A DNA stretch of 64,000 bases, taken from positions 62,001-126,000 of the forward strand of contig NZ_JAATOT010000005.1 in the NCBI RefSeq assembly GCF_011806455.1. The letters are read 5' to 3'. The stretch's first letter is position 1. Every line of letters starts with the position of its first letter. This stretch comes from Celeribacter sp. HF31. GTDB lineage: Bacteria; Pseudomonadota; Alphaproteobacteria; Rhodobacterales; Rhodobacteraceae. The notes beneath the pieces are model-generated. The model was not told the DNA's origin. It saw only the letters and a list, made by a program, of their open reading frames with translations, and searched no databases. Positions 28,271 to 37,321 of the stretch are shown piece by piece. Position numbers and translations under genes: made by a program.

Positions 28271-28831
28271 ATGGCCACAGATAAAAAACCTGCGGATACC
28301 TCTGCGCCGCTGCTGATCAAACGCTACGCGTCCCGGCGGCTTTATAACACGGAAACATCGGATTACGTGACGCTCGAAGACATCGCGGGATTTATCCGCG
28401 AGGGGCGTGACGTTCAGATCGTCGACCTGAAATCCGGTGATGACCTGACCCGTCAATATCTTTTGCAAATCATCGCGGAACACGAAAGCCGCGGCGAAAA
28501 TGTGCTGCCTTTGGGCGTTCTGACCGATCTGGTGCGCAGCTATACGACCGACATCCAATCCGTCGTGCCGCAGTTTCTGGCGCAAAGCTTTGACATGCTG
28601 CGTCAGGGCCAGGAGCAGATGATGCAAAATTTCGGAACGCAAATCCCGGGCTTCGAGGCGCTTCAGGCGCAGCAGGAAGCTTTCATCAAGGCGATGACCG
28701 GCGGCATGGCGAGTGGTATGGGCCAAAATTGGTCCGGACCGAGCGCTGAGCCGGAGGAGACCAAGGAAGACCTGAGCGAGATCAAGAAACAGCTCGCTGA
28801 TCTTCAGGACAAGCTGTCGAAGATGAAATAA
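28271..28831 (+). CDS. phaR: Polyhydroxyalkanoate synthesis repressor PhaR
   Basis: 186 residues from the ATG after AAAGGGAGGGG. The N-terminal PHB/PHA accumulation regulator domain is LIKRYASRRLYNTETSDYVTLEDIAGFIREGRDVQIVDLKSGDDLTRQYLLQII (about 15-68). The C-terminal part is helical with a Lys/Glu-rich coiled coil. PhaR senses free PHB and represses phaP and itself. Separate promoter likely, because terminators flank the gene on both sides. Confidence 0.95.
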   Translation: MATDKKPADTSAPLLIKRYASRRLYNTETSDYVTLEDIAGFIREGRDVQIVDLKSGDDLTRQYLLQIIAEHESRGENVLPLGVLTDLVRSYTTDIQSVVPQFLAQSFDMLRQGQEQMMQNFGTQIPGFEALQAQQEAFIKAMTGGMASGMGQNWSGPSAEPEETKEDLSEIKKQLADLQDKLSKMK

Positions 28832-28854
28832 GCGTCCCGCTTTGACACTCATGC

Positions 28855-28889
28855 AAACCCTGATCCCAAGGATCAGGGTTTTCTTTTTT
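28855..28889 (+). terminator. Terminator of phaR
   Basis: AAACCCTGATCC (28855-28866) and GGATCAGGGTTT (28870-28881) form a 12-bp stem with a 3-base loop, followed by TTTTCTTTTTT. Confidence 0.93.
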
Positions 28890-28900
28890 CTGTGAGCTTT

Positions 28901-28911
28901 TTTGAGTATTT
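28901..28911 (+). repeat. TTTGAGTATTT element, copy 2
   Basis: TTTGAGTATTT just after the phaR terminator and 32 bases before the LysR gene. See the copies at 24108-24118 (minus) and 42207-42217. Confidence 0.45.
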
Positions 28912-28942
28912 AGGGCAGCAAAGGAAACGGGAGGTCGTTGGG

Positions 28943-29887
28943 ATGAGTGACAAGGTTGGGCGGTTGACCCTTTGGGGGGTGGAGGTGTTTCTTGCTGTGG
29001 CCGAAGAAGGTTCGGTCTCCGCCGCCGCCAAACGCCTTGCTGCGTCGCCCTCTGCCGTGTCGCAGCAAATCTCTAACTTGGAAACCGCTCTGGGCACCGA
29101 GTTGATCAACCGGCGCGAACGCCCGATGAGCCTGACGCCCGCAGGGCGCGTGTTGCGTCGCCGGGCGCAAAGCATTCTTTTGGAAGCGGCCCGTGCGCGT
29201 TCTGAGATTGCCGGGCTGGATCTCAGCCATCTGGGGCACTTGCGGTTGGGGATGGTCGAGGATTTCGAGGCCTCCGTGACGCCGATGATGATCACGCAGA
29301 TGGCGGATCACCTGACGGAGACGCGGTTTGAATTGGAGACCGGGCCGTCGCATCGCTTGCTGGATCGGTTGGAAAACCGCGCGCTCGATGTGATCGTGGC
29401 GGCTGAGCTGGGCGAGAGTGCGGAGTGGTTCGAGCGGCATCCCTTGTTGCAGGACCCCTTTGTGGCTGTGGTGCCGAAAGGCCAGCATGATGCGCCGGGC
29501 CAACTGCCGCTGATCCAATACACGCGGCGCCATGTGATGGGGCGGATGTTGGCGGAGCATCTGAGCAGCGAGGGGATGACGCTGACGCATCGGTTCGAAC
29601 TGGACAGCTACCGCGCGATTTTGGCGATGGTGGCAGGCGGTTCGGGCTGGACGGTTCTGTCGTCTTTGGGCGTGTTGAACGCCGGGCGCTATGCCGATGA
29701 GATCGAGGCCATTCCCTTGCCGGTCGCCCCCTTGTCACGGAAAATTTCGCTCACGGTGCGGCGCGACGGTATGTCGGAAATGGCGACCGAAATTGCCCAA
29801 CAACTGGGGCCTTTGTTGCAAGAGCAGGTCGTCGATCCGGTGGTGGCGCAATATCCGTGGCTGGGCGGCTATCTCAAGCTGTTGTAA
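28943..29887 (+). CDS. LysR-family transcriptional regulator
   Basis: 314 residues from the ATG eight bases after GGGAGG; an in-frame ATG at 28892 lies too close to the upstream terminator. The N-terminal HTH (VFLAVAEEGSVSAAAKRLAASPSAVSQQISNLETALGTELINR) is typical of LysR, followed by the inducer-binding domain. It is convergent with the aminotransferase gene and not in an operon with the ABC/GS cluster, but could control it. Inducer unknown. Confidence 0.92.
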   Translation: MSDKVGRLTLWGVEVFLAVAEEGSVSAAAKRLAASPSAVSQQISNLETALGTELINRRERPMSLTPAGRVLRRRAQSILLEAARARSEIAGLDLSHLGHLRLGMVEDFEASVTPMMITQMADHLTETRFELETGPSHRLLDRLENRALDVIVAAELGESAEWFERHPLLQDPFVAVVPKGQHDAPGQLPLIQYTRRHVMGRMLAEHLSSEGMTLTHRFELDSYRAILAMVAGGSGWTVLSSLGVLNAGRYADEIEAIPLPVAPLSRKISLTVRRDGMSEMATEIAQQLGPLLQEQVVDPVVAQYPWLGGYLKLL

Positions 29888-29891
29888 CGCA

Positions 29892-29919
29892 AAACGCCTC
29901 CCCGTGCGGGGAGGCGTTT
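29892..29919. terminator. Bidirectional hairpin terminator
   Basis: AAACGCCTCCCC (29892-29903) and GGGGAGGCGTTT (29908-29919) form a 12-bp stem with a 4-base loop between convergent genes. The stem differs from the one at 11667-11694 in only the base pair next to the loop. Confidence 0.9.
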
Positions 29920-29939
29920 CGAAGTCATGTGGGGCCGGT

Positions 29940-31142
29940 TTACTCGGCGGCGACTTTCACCGCTTTGACCTCGGCTGCGGCGGAGATCAGGGCGTCGGCG
30001 ATGAAATCGCAATCCTCTTCGGTCAAACGCGCAGGCAGGCGGGTGTCGCAGGCCTTGGACAGCATCTCGCGGGTTTTCGGCAGCTCGGGCGTCTCGCCCA
30101 GGAATTGCCAGTTCCAGAAGGCCCGCGCGTTGTCGGTCGAAAGACCGAAGACCTGCACCGACACACCACGCGCTTTCGCGGCATTCTGAAAGGCAATGGC
30201 GTCTTCGCGGCTGAAATCAACGAGATTGAATTGCAGGCTGTCGGGTGCGCGGACCTCTTTGTCGAGCTTGGCGGGCACGGTCAGGAAGGGCGAGCTTTCC
30301 AGACGCGCGGCGGTGTAATCGTGGTTGCGACGACCGTCGGCCACACGACGCGGCACCTCGCCCAACTGCGGGCGCACGAGGGTTGCGGACATGTTCGACA
30401 GGCGCGTGTTGTAGAGCGGCAGCTGGTTCTGCCATTTGGCAAAGGCCTCGGCCAGCGCATTGTCGCGTTGCGGATTGTGTTTGCCCCAATTGTGCTCATA
30501 GGCGCCGGACATGATGACGGCGCGGGCCATGACCTCGGGATCATTGGTGATCATGATGCCACCTTCGCCCGCGTTCAAAAGCTTATAGGACTGGAAGGAG
30601 AAACAGCCGATCTTGCCGATGGTGCCGATATTCTGCCCGTCCCAGACGGTGCCGAGGGAGTGCGCGGCGTCTTCGATCAGCGGAATGTTCTTCGCGTCAC
30701 AGGCGGCTTTGATCGCATCCATATCGGAGGTGTGACCCCGCATGTGGGAGATCATCACGGCATCGGCGTCTTCGATCTTGGCGTGGAAATCGTCGAGGTC
30801 GATGCGGTAGTTGTCGCCGCATTCCACGAGCACCGGTTTGCAATCCGCGTGCACGATGGAGGAGGGCACAGCGGCAAAGGTGAAGGCGGGGATCAGGACC
30901 TTGGCGTCGCGCGGCAGGTTCAGAGCCTTCAGGGACAGGAACAAAGCGGCGGAGCAGGAGGCCACGGCGAGGGCATATTTCGCGCCCAGCATCTCGGCGA
31001 ACTCCTGTTCCAAGAGCGTCACGGGGGCGTCTTTCGCAGCCGTGTAGCGGAACAGATCGCCGGACTTCAGCAGCTGTTCGACGATTGCGCGCGCCTCTTC
31101 CGGGATCGGTTCGGCGTCGTAGACATTGGGCCCGAGACTCAT
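29940..31142 (-). CDS. DegT/DnrJ/EryC1/StrS-type PLP aminotransferase
   Basis: 400 residues, fold type I aminotransferase of the sugar/AHBA group. The PLP lysine is Lys187 in FSFQSYKLLNAGEGG, with Asp158 in IEDAAHSLG. Family members aminate keto-sugars, but here no sugar-nucleotide genes are near; instead it adjoins two glutamine-synthetase-like genes. It may transaminate a gamma-glutamylated amine or its product. It is downstream of a terminator (31276-31297) and has its own promoter region. Substrate unknown. Confidence 0.88.
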   Translation of the reverse strand: MSLGPNVYDAEPIPEEARAIVEQLLKSGDLFRYTAAKDAPVTLLEQEFAEMLGAKYALAVASCSAALFLSLKALNLPRDAKVLIPAFTFAAVPSSIVHADCKPVLVECGDNYRIDLDDFHAKIEDADAVMISHMRGHTSDMDAIKAACDAKNIPLIEDAAHSLGTVWDGQNIGTIGKIGCFSFQSYKLLNAGEGGIMITNDPEVMARAVIMSGAYEHNWGKHNPQRDNALAEAFAKWQNQLPLYNTRLSNMSATLVRPQLGEVPRRVADGRRNHDYTAARLESSPFLTVPAKLDKEVRAPDSLQFNLVDFSREDAIAFQNAAKARGVSVQVFGLSTDNARAFWNWQFLGETPELPKTREMLSKACDTRLPARLTEEDCDFIADALISAAAEVKAVKVAAE

Positions 31143-31275
31143 ATTTTCACCTTTTTGGAATTCTTCTTTCGGATTTACTGTAAGTGTTCGGCGGCGAAAA
31201 ATCTAGTGCTGCGCGTCTGGGGTGGCGGAATTTCGCAAAAATTTCACATGCTGCGGTGCGGTGCGAATGGCCATG

Positions 31276-31297
31276 AAAAAGGGGCCCGAAGGCCCCT
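31276..31297 (-). terminator. Terminator of the first GS-like gene
   Basis: AGGGGCC (31280-31286) and GGCCCCT (31291-31297) form a stem with a CGAA-type loop; on the minus strand a run of T follows. It separates the GS/GATase unit from the DegT aminotransferase gene. Confidence 0.75.
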
Positions 31298-31316
31298 GAT
31301 TTTGAACGCGATGTCC

Positions 31317-32669
31317 TCAGACATTGAGCAAAAGATGCTCGCGCTCCCACGGGCTGATGACCTGAAGATAGGCATCGTTTTCCGCGCGTTTGACCTGAAG
31401 GTAGACGCGGACGAAATCCGGGCCCAAGACATCCTGCATCTGCGTGGAGCTTTCCAAAAGGTCGAGCGCGCGCGACAGCGTATCCGGGATGCCATCGGCG
31501 GAGGCGTAAGCGTCACCGATATATTCCGCACGCGGCTCGCGGCGCTCAATGAGGCCGAGATAGCCACAGGCCAGAGAGGCCGCGATCGACAGATAAGGGT
31601 TCACATCCATGCCCGGCAGACGGTTCTCGATCCGACGTGCCTCGGGGCCAGAGATCGGCACACGCAGCCCCGTGGTGCGGTTGTCACGGCCCCATTCGAG
31701 GTTAATGGGCGCGGCGAAATCGCGGACGTAACGGCGATAGCTGTTCACATAGGGCGCATGCATGGCGATGGCGGAAGGCGTGTGGTTTTGCAGCCCCGCG
31801 ATGAAATGCATGAAGGCCTCGGATTCGGAGCCATCCGGGTTGGAGAAGATATTTTCGCCCGTGTTGATGTCCACCACCGAATGGTGGATGTGCATCGCCG
31901 AGCCCGGCTCGTCCTGAATGGGTTTCGCCATGAAGGTCGCGAAACAATCGTGACGCAGGGCGGCCTCGCGAATGAGCCGTTTGAAATAGAACATCTCATC
32001 GGCCAGTTTGACCGGATCGCCGTGCCGCAGGTTCATCTCGATCTGACCGGCGCCGCCTTCCTGGAGGATGCCGTCGATCTCGAGGCCCTGCGCCTCGGCA
32101 AAGTCGTAGATGTCATCAATAATGGGCCCGTATTCGTCCACCGCCGACATGGAATAGGCCTGCCGCTGGGCCGCGCGCCGACCCGTGCGGCCAATCGGCG
32201 GTTCGACCGGTTGGTTCGGGTCGACGTTGCGGGCGACGAGAAAGAATTCCATCTCTGGTGCGACAATCGGGTCCCAGCCCTGATCGTGGTAAAGCTGAAC
32301 CACACGTTTCAACACGTTGCGCGGGGCCGTGGGCACCATTTCACCCTGTTGATCCAGCACATCGTGGATGACCTGAAGCGTCAGATCCCCGGTCCAGGGC
32401 GCGGCTGTGGCGGTCTCAAAGTCCGGGACCAGCACCATGTCCGGCTCGGTGAAAGGCGCCTCGGCGTCATCGACCCAATCGCCGTTGATGGTCTGAAGGA
32501 AGATCGAATTCGGCAGGTAGAAATGCGACTGTTTGGCGAATTTCGCGGCGGGCATGGCCTTGCCGCGGGCGATGCCGGACAGATCGGCCACGATGCATTC
32601 CACCTCATCGAGCCTGCGCCCGTCGAGATACTCCAAAGCGGCTTCGGGCAGTTGGTCGAGAAACTCCAT
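31317..32669 (-). CDS. Glutamine-synthetase-like gamma-glutamyl ligase (PuuA type), A
   Basis: 450 residues of the GS catalytic fold. The metal and substrate motifs are present: PEMEFFLVARN, GQIEMNLRH, MHIHHSVVD, NSYRRYV, NRTTGLRVP and RIENRLPGMDVNPYL. The N-terminal beta-grasp is short (ECIVADLSGIARGKAM), as in PuuA and other amine gamma-glutamyl ligases rather than true GlnA. It should join glutamate to an amine or amino acid at the cost of ATP. Its ATG shares one base with the stop of the upstream amidotransferase (TGATG), so the two are coupled. Confidence 0.87.
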   Translation of the reverse strand: MEFLDQLPEAALEYLDGRRLDEVECIVADLSGIARGKAMPAAKFAKQSHFYLPNSIFLQTINGDWVDDAEAPFTEPDMVLVPDFETATAAPWTGDLTLQVIHDVLDQQGEMVPTAPRNVLKRVVQLYHDQGWDPIVAPEMEFFLVARNVDPNQPVEPPIGRTGRRAAQRQAYSMSAVDEYGPIIDDIYDFAEAQGLEIDGILQEGGAGQIEMNLRHGDPVKLADEMFYFKRLIREAALRHDCFATFMAKPIQDEPGSAMHIHHSVVDINTGENIFSNPDGSESEAFMHFIAGLQNHTPSAIAMHAPYVNSYRRYVRDFAAPINLEWGRDNRTTGLRVPISGPEARRIENRLPGMDVNPYLSIAASLACGYLGLIERREPRAEYIGDAYASADGIPDTLSRALDLLESSTQMQDVLGPDFVRVYLQVKRAENDAYLQVISPWEREHLLLNV

Positions 32670-33364
32670 CAGATCAGGGCCTCCCGCCCGTGTTCGAGAA
32701 ACGCCGCCATGAGACCCGCGAAGCGTTTGTCATCGGTCGGTTTGTCGTTTTCATCTTTGGCCCGCGCGATCAGATCGGCGGGGTAGGCGGGATCATTCGC
32801 GCGTGCCTTGAGGTAGTCCGCGATGATCGCCGGGCGCAGTTCCGGGTGCGGTTGAATGGTCAGGATGCTGTCATCATAGACCAGAGCCGCGTTGGTGCAA
32901 AAGTCATTGCCGCCCAGCACTTCGGCTCCTTCGGGCAGGCGCGTGACCTGATCTTGATGCCAGGCGTTGAGGTGAATGGGCCCCAAAGGCGGGATGTCAT
33001 AGATCTGCCGCCCGACGGCCCAGCCGCCTTCGTATTTCTCGACCGTGCCGCCGAGAGCCTGGGCGATGATCTGATGGCCGAAGCAGATGCCCAACATCCG
33101 GCGGCCAGAGGCATGGATGTCGCGGATCAACTCTTCGAGCGGTGTGATGAAAGGGTGATCCTCATAGGCGCCGTGTTTCGAGCCGGTCAAAAGCCAGGCG
33201 TCGGCGTCCTCGGGGCCTTTCGGAAAGTCCATATGTTCGACGTCCCAATATTCGTAGGAAAAATCCGGGCGATCAAACAGACGTTTGAACATCAATGGAA
33301 AATCCCCGTGTATTTGCGCGACGGGGTCAGGCGCGTGTCCGCATTGCAGAATGCCGAGTTTCAT
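32669..33364 (-). CDS. Class I glutamine amidotransferase / gamma-glutamyl hydrolase-like
   Basis: 231 residues, a free-standing class I GATase domain. The catalytic triad is Cys94 in GICFGHQ, His173 and Glu175 in QPHPE. It is closer to the glutaminase domain of GMP synthase than to the PuuD hydrolase. Between two GS-like genes, the most likely role is to hydrolyse a gamma-glutamyl amide made by them, or to feed ammonia. It is coupled to the following GS-like gene. A palindrome at 33446-33457 lies before it. Confidence 0.88.
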   Translation of the reverse strand: MKLGILQCGHAPDPVAQIHGDFPLMFKRLFDRPDFSYEYWDVEHMDFPKGPEDADAWLLTGSKHGAYEDHPFITPLEELIRDIHASGRRMLGICFGHQIIAQALGGTVEKYEGGWAVGRQIYDIPPLGPIHLNAWHQDQVTRLPEGAEVLGGNDFCTNAALVYDDSILTIQPHPELRPAIIADYLKARANDPAYPADLIARAKDENDKPTDDKRFAGLMAAFLEHGREALI

Positions 33365-33445
33365 AAGTCACCAAAAGCGTTGGAATGGCCCGACGCTAGC
33401 GCTTCGCTGCTGGCCCGACAAGGGGGCATGCAGCGAAACGCGGGA

Positions 33446-33457
33446 ATTTGATCAAAT
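33446..33457. promoter_or_regulatory. ATTTGATCAAAT palindrome before the amidotransferase gene
   Basis: A perfect 12-bp palindrome 82 bases before the amidotransferase ATG, in the 107-base gap after the GS-like gene B. The same 10-base core TTTGATCAAA occurs before the ABC ATPase gene at 38187-38196. This suggests a common operator for both parts of the cluster. Confidence 0.5.
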
Positions 33458-33471
33458 ATCTGAAAGCCCGC

Positions 33472-34818
33472 TTAAACCGTGTCCAGATAAAGCTCGACCT
33501 GCTCCTCTGGAGTCAGCTCGGCCCAGTCCCGAAGCTCCTGACGTTTGGTCAGGGTCAGGTTGCGGACCAGTTCCTCGGGGAAGATGCGTTTCATCAACGG
33601 CGAGGCGGCAAAGGTGTCGATCGCGGTGCCCCACTCGCCGGGCATCTCCGGCAGACCTTGGGCATAGGCATTGCCGGTGATCGCAGGGGGCGCTGTCATT
33701 TCGTCCTCCATGCCGATGAGCGCGGCACCCAGAATGGCGGCGATCATCAGATGCGGGTTCACGTCACCGCCCGAGACACGATGCTCGATGCGGCGCGCTT
33801 TGTGCGACCCGCCCGGCACGCGCACGGCGGCCGTGCGGTTGTCATAGCCCCAACAAATCCGCGTCGGCGCATGGGCGCCGGGCACGAGACGGTCGTAGGA
33901 ATTGCCATGCGGCGCAAAGAGGATGGTCGAGTCTGGAATGGCTGAAAGGCACCCGGCGATGGCGTGGCGCATCATGTCGGTGCCCGCCGTCGAGCCATCG
34001 TCAAAAATGTTGTCGCCGTTCTCATCGAGCATCGAGAAATGGGTATGCATGCCGTTGCCGGCGTATTCGTCATAGGGTTTCGCCATGAAAGAGGCGGCAA
34101 ACCCGTGTTTGCGGGCCAGACCTTTGACCATCAGCTTGAAGAGCCAGGCATCGTCAGCGGCTTTCAACGCGTCGGGGGAATGGGCGAGGTTGATCTCGAA
34201 CTGGCCAAGGCCCGCCTCGGAAATCGCGGTGTCCGCCGGAATGTCCATCGCTTCGCAGGCTTCGAACAGTTCCGAGAAAAAGATGTCGAAGGCATCGAGC
34301 GCGCGCAGCGCCAGCGTTTCCGCCCCCGGACGACGTTTGCCGGAGCGCGGCGAGCGGGGCACGCGGAGCTGACGCGAGCTGTCGTCGATCAGGTAGAATT
34401 CCAGCTCGGTCGCCACCACCGGGGTGAGACCCCTTGCCTTGTAGCGCTCCAGCACGCGGGCCAGAGCTTGGCGCGGATCGCCGTCAAAGGGGCTGCCATC
34501 TTCGCGGAACATCCACATCGGCAAAAGCGCGGTCGGCGCGCCCTGAAGCCAAGGCAGCGGCAGAAAGCCGCGTTCGGTCGGCAAAAGCACCCCGTCCTGA
34601 TCGCCGCTCTCGAAGACCAGAGGGCTGTCCTCAATGTCCTCGCCCCAGATGTCGAGGTTCAGAACCGACAGTGGAAACCGCGTGCCTTCGGTTTCGACCT
34701 TATCGGCAAACCGCGCCGACATGCGTTTGCCTCGGGCCTGACCGTTGAGGTCGGCGGCCGCGATGCGAATGGTTTTGACATGGGGGTTCTGGGCGAGCCA
34801 GCCGTGAGGGGAGATCAT
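33472..34818 (-). CDS. Glutamine-synthetase-like gamma-glutamyl ligase, B
   Basis: 448 residues, second GS-fold ligase in the cluster and clearly diverged from the first. Motifs: ATELEFYLIDDS, LGQFEINLAHSPD, GMHTHFSMLDENG, NSYDRLVPGAHAPTRICWGYDNRTAAVRVPGG and RRIEHRVSGGDVNPHLM. The N-terminus carries IRIAADLNGQARGKRM. It probably gamma-glutamylates a different amine or amino acid from ligase A. It follows the ABC permease by 9 bases, which ties the ligase to import. Confidence 0.87.
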   Translation of the reverse strand: MISPHGWLAQNPHVKTIRIAAADLNGQARGKRMSARFADKVETEGTRFPLSVLNLDIWGEDIEDSPLVFESGDQDGVLLPTERGFLPLPWLQGAPTALLPMWMFREDGSPFDGDPRQALARVLERYKARGLTPVVATELEFYLIDDSSRQLRVPRSPRSGKRRPGAETLALRALDAFDIFFSELFEACEAMDIPADTAISEAGLGQFEINLAHSPDALKAADDAWLFKLMVKGLARKHGFAASFMAKPYDEYAGNGMHTHFSMLDENGDNIFDDGSTAGTDMMRHAIAGCLSAIPDSTILFAPHGNSYDRLVPGAHAPTRICWGYDNRTAAVRVPGGSHKARRIEHRVSGGDVNPHLMIAAILGAALIGMEDEMTAPPAITGNAYAQGLPEMPGEWGTAIDTFAASPLMKRIFPEELVRNLTLTKRQELRDWAELTPEEQVELYLDTV

Positions 34819-34827
34819 ATCTGCACA

Positions 34828-35634
34828 CTATCTGAAAATTTGCGACATAAGCCGGGGGCGCTTTATACGGCCCTGCGGCAGGTGGCGGTTCAGCCGTTTT
34901 CCGATCAGGCCGAAGATCGTGATGATGCAGAGCGTCACCAAGACGAAATACCCCGCGAGGATCGGATAAGGGATGAAGGGGTTAAAGGTCTTGTCGGCAA
35001 AATAGGAGGCGTAATAAAGCGCGTCGCCTTTTTGCTGCAAGGCCGGGAAGCCGGAGAAGAACACCAGCGTGGTCGAATGAAAGATAAAGATCGCCTCATT
35101 GGTATAGGCGGGCCAGGCGAGCCGCAGCATGGTCGGCCAGACAATGCGGCGAAAGCGCGGCCAGCCGGAGAATCCATAGGCATCGGCGCTTTCCAGATCG
35201 CCTTTCGGCACGGCCATGAGCGCGCCAAAGAAGATCTCGGCGGAATAGGCGGTGGTGTTGAGCCAGAGGACAATCGCGGCGCCGAGCCAGGCGTCCGTCA
35301 GGTTGCCAAACAGCGGGAAGGCCTGTTTGAGGCTCAGGAACAGGAAGTAGCCAAAGAAGAACTGGATGAACAAGGGCGAGCCGCGGAACACGAAGATGAA
35401 CCATTCGGCGGGTTTGCGGATGGCTTTGTTCGAGGAGGCTTTCGCGAGCGCAATCGCCTGCGCTGAGAAAAAGCCGAAGAGGATTGCCAAAAGGCCGAAA
35501 TAGATGTTCCACAACATGCCCGAGCCGATCAGCGTCACCTGATCGCAAAGCGTGATGTCGGTGGTCGGCAAGCGGCGTTCGCCAAAGCCCAAAGAGCGGA
35601 AGGCGTAGCTTGCGATGGTCTCTGAACAGCTCAT
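34828..35634 (-). CDS. Polar amino-acid-type ABC transporter permease 2
   Basis: 268 residues with five or more helices and the HisMQ EAA loop (SADAYGFSGWPRFRRIVWPTMLRLAWPAY). The ATG overlaps the stop of permease 1 (ATGA at 35631-35634); upstream in-frame codons lie inside that gene. Together with permease 1 it forms the membrane channel of an importer for a polar amino acid, polyamine-like amine or opine. The long first periplasmic part is unusual but not unique. Confidence 0.9.
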   Translation of the reverse strand: MSCSETIASYAFRSLGFGERRLPTTDITLCDQVTLIGSGMLWNIYFGLLAILFGFFSAQAIALAKASSNKAIRKPAEWFIFVFRGSPLFIQFFFGYFLFLSLKQAFPLFGNLTDAWLGAAIVLWLNTTAYSAEIFFGALMAVPKGDLESADAYGFSGWPRFRRIVWPTMLRLAWPAYTNEAIFIFHSTTLVFFSGFPALQQKGDALYYASYFADKTFNPFIPYPILAGYFVLVTLCIITIFGLIGKRLNRHLPQGRIKRPRLMSQIFR

Positions 35635-36461
35635 GCGCCCGCTCCCGCTTTGCGCATGGCCTCGCCTGCGGCGGTGGCCTGACCGTGGGAGAGCTTGCGG
35701 GTGATGCGGCTCAGGACCACTTCGGAGACTTTGGTGAACAGCAGGTAGAACACCAGTAGCCCAAAGAAATAATACATCCGCCAGTCGCCATGCGGGTAGT
35801 CGGTGAAGCGCGCGGTCTTGGTCCCGCCCAGTTCCTTGGCCCAATAGACCACATCCTCGACCCCCAAGAGGAACAGCAAAGGCGTGGCCTTGATCAGCAC
35901 CATCCAGAGATTCGACAGACCGGGCAGGGCATAGGTCCACATCTGCGGCACCATGATGCGCCAAAAGGTCTGGCGTTTGGTCATGCCGTAGGCTTCGGCG
36001 GTCTCGATCTGGCCATGCGGCACCGCCTTAAACGCGCCTGCGACGACATTGCCGGCAAAGGCGCCAAAGACGATGGCAAAGGTCAGAACCGCCAGCGCAA
36101 AACCGTAAATCTGGTGATAGATCTCGGGCGCGGAATTCTGCGGCAGCTTGGCGGCGGCGCAGACGATGAAATCATTGCCCTGACGGATTGGCTGATCCCA
36201 ATCGGGGCAGAGCACCTGATGGCGCATCCACTCCAGACCCTGATCGAGGGCGATGACGAAAAACAGGAAAAACGCGATGTCCGGCACGCCGCGCACGATG
36301 GCCATGTAGATATTCGACAGCCATTTCACCGGAAAAAACGCCGAGCGCGATCCGGCGGCTGCGGCAAAACCGAACCCCAGCGCCAAAGGGGCCGTGACCG
36401 CCAAAAGCAAAAGCACCGTCCCGAAGGAGGTGTAGAAAGCCATGTGCTTTCCGGTCGTCAT
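35631..36461 (-). CDS. Polar amino-acid-type ABC transporter permease 1
   Basis: 276 residues with the HisQ/M membrane fold and EAA loop ETAEAYGMTKRQTFWRIMVPQMWTYALPGL. A larger-than-usual loop near residues 75-100 holds two cysteines (LCPDWDQ and FIVCAAAK). Coupled to permease 2. It follows the binding-protein gene by 114 bases that hold a stable hairpin, so the permeases are probably made in lower amounts than the binding protein. Confidence 0.9.
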   Translation of the reverse strand: MTTGKHMAFYTSFGTVLLLLAVTAPLALGFGFAAAAGSRSAFFPVKWLSNIYMAIVRGVPDIAFFLFFVIALDQGLEWMRHQVLCPDWDQPIRQGNDFIVCAAAKLPQNSAPEIYHQIYGFALAVLTFAIVFGAFAGNVVAGAFKAVPHGQIETAEAYGMTKRQTFWRIMVPQMWTYALPGLSNLWMVLIKATPLLFLLGVEDVVYWAKELGGTKTARFTDYPHGDWRMYYFFGLLVFYLLFTKVSEVVLSRITRKLSHGQATAAGEAMRKAGAGA

Positions 36462-36543
36462 ATAACAGCTCAGCCAAGCGAGGCGATCGAGCGTGTCAGG
36501 ATCGGCGCAATAGGAAAAGATGGGACACCTGTGGGTCAGGAGC

Positions 36544-36565
36544 GGCGGGGCGCGAGGGCCCCGCC
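36544..36565 (-). promoter_or_regulatory. Hairpin between binding-protein and permease genes
   Basis: GGCGGGGC (36544-36551) and GCCCCGCC (36558-36565) form an 8-bp GC stem with a 6-base loop, 10 bases after the binding-protein stop and without a T-run. Such hairpins protect the 3' end of the binding-protein mRNA and lower expression of the following permeases. Confidence 0.7.
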
Positions 36566-36575
36566 ACGAGATTCA

Positions 36576-37292
36576 TTATTCGAACGTCGGGCTGTCTTCG
36601 AGCCATTCGGAGATCAGCGGGTTGAGCGTGCCGTCGTCTTTCATGGACTGGATCGCCGCGTCGAATTTCGCGCGCAGTTCCGGGTCGGATTTGCGGAAGG
36701 CCATGCCGATGCCGCCACCCAGGGGCACGTCGTCGCCCACGAACATCACTTCGCCTTCGCTGACCACGGGCACGAGCGTGTCCTTGTCGGCCAGAACCGC
36801 GTCGGCTTCGCCGGAGAGCACGGCGGCCACGGCATCTTCGAAGCTCGGGAATTCCAGAAGCGTCGCGCCGGTTTCGACCACATGGGCGGATTGGATGGTG
36901 GAGGCCTGCGCCGCCACGATGCCGCCTTCGAGGTCAACGCCTTCGGACATGGCCGCATAGGCGGAGGCCGACGGCGGGGTGTAGTTTTGCGAGAAGTCGA
37001 CTTTTTCCTTGCGCTCGTCGGTGATCGACATGCCGGCGATGATGGCGTCGTAGTTGCCGGACAGGAGGTTCGGAATGATCGAATCCCAGTCGTTTGTCAC
37101 CCATTCGCAGGTCAGTTCGGCGCGGGCGCAAAGCTCGTCACCCAACACGCGCTCGAAACCGGCCACTTCGCCGTTGTCGTCGATGTAGTTGTACGGAGGG
37201 TAGGCGCCCTCGGTGCCCAGACGCACGGTTTCGGCGGAGGCAGCACCCGCCAAAAGGGCGAGGGCGGCAGCGGAAAGAAGGATGTTCTTCAT
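36576..37292 (-). CDS. Periplasmic polar amino-acid-type binding protein
   Basis: 238 residues with a signal peptide (MKNILLSAAALALLAGAASA) and the family 3 solute-binding pattern: VRLGTEGAYPPYNYIDDNGEVAGFERVLGDELCARAEL, then NLLSGNYDAIIAGMSITDERKEKVDFSQNY. One disulfide is likely between the two cysteines near residues 55 and 62. The GGGAG site precedes the ATG. Ligand likely a basic or neutral amino acid or amine. Confidence 0.93.
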   Translation of the reverse strand: MKNILLSAAALALLAGAASAETVRLGTEGAYPPYNYIDDNGEVAGFERVLGDELCARAELTCEWVTNDWDSIIPNLLSGNYDAIIAGMSITDERKEKVDFSQNYTPPSASAYAAMSEGVDLEGGIVAAQASTIQSAHVVETGATLLEFPSFEDAVAAVLSGEADAVLADKDTLVPVVSEGEVMFVGDDVPLGGGIGMAFRKSDPELRAKFDAAIQSMKDDGTLNPLISEWLEDSPTFE

Positions 37293-37321
37293 GTGAAATC
37301 TCCCATTGGTAGCGCTTATGG

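Noticed and set aside
29691-32786. A 1031-residue frame on the plus strand opposite the aminotransferase and GS-like genes
   Set aside because: It is a high-GC antisense shadow; the minus-strand proteins have complete family motifs.
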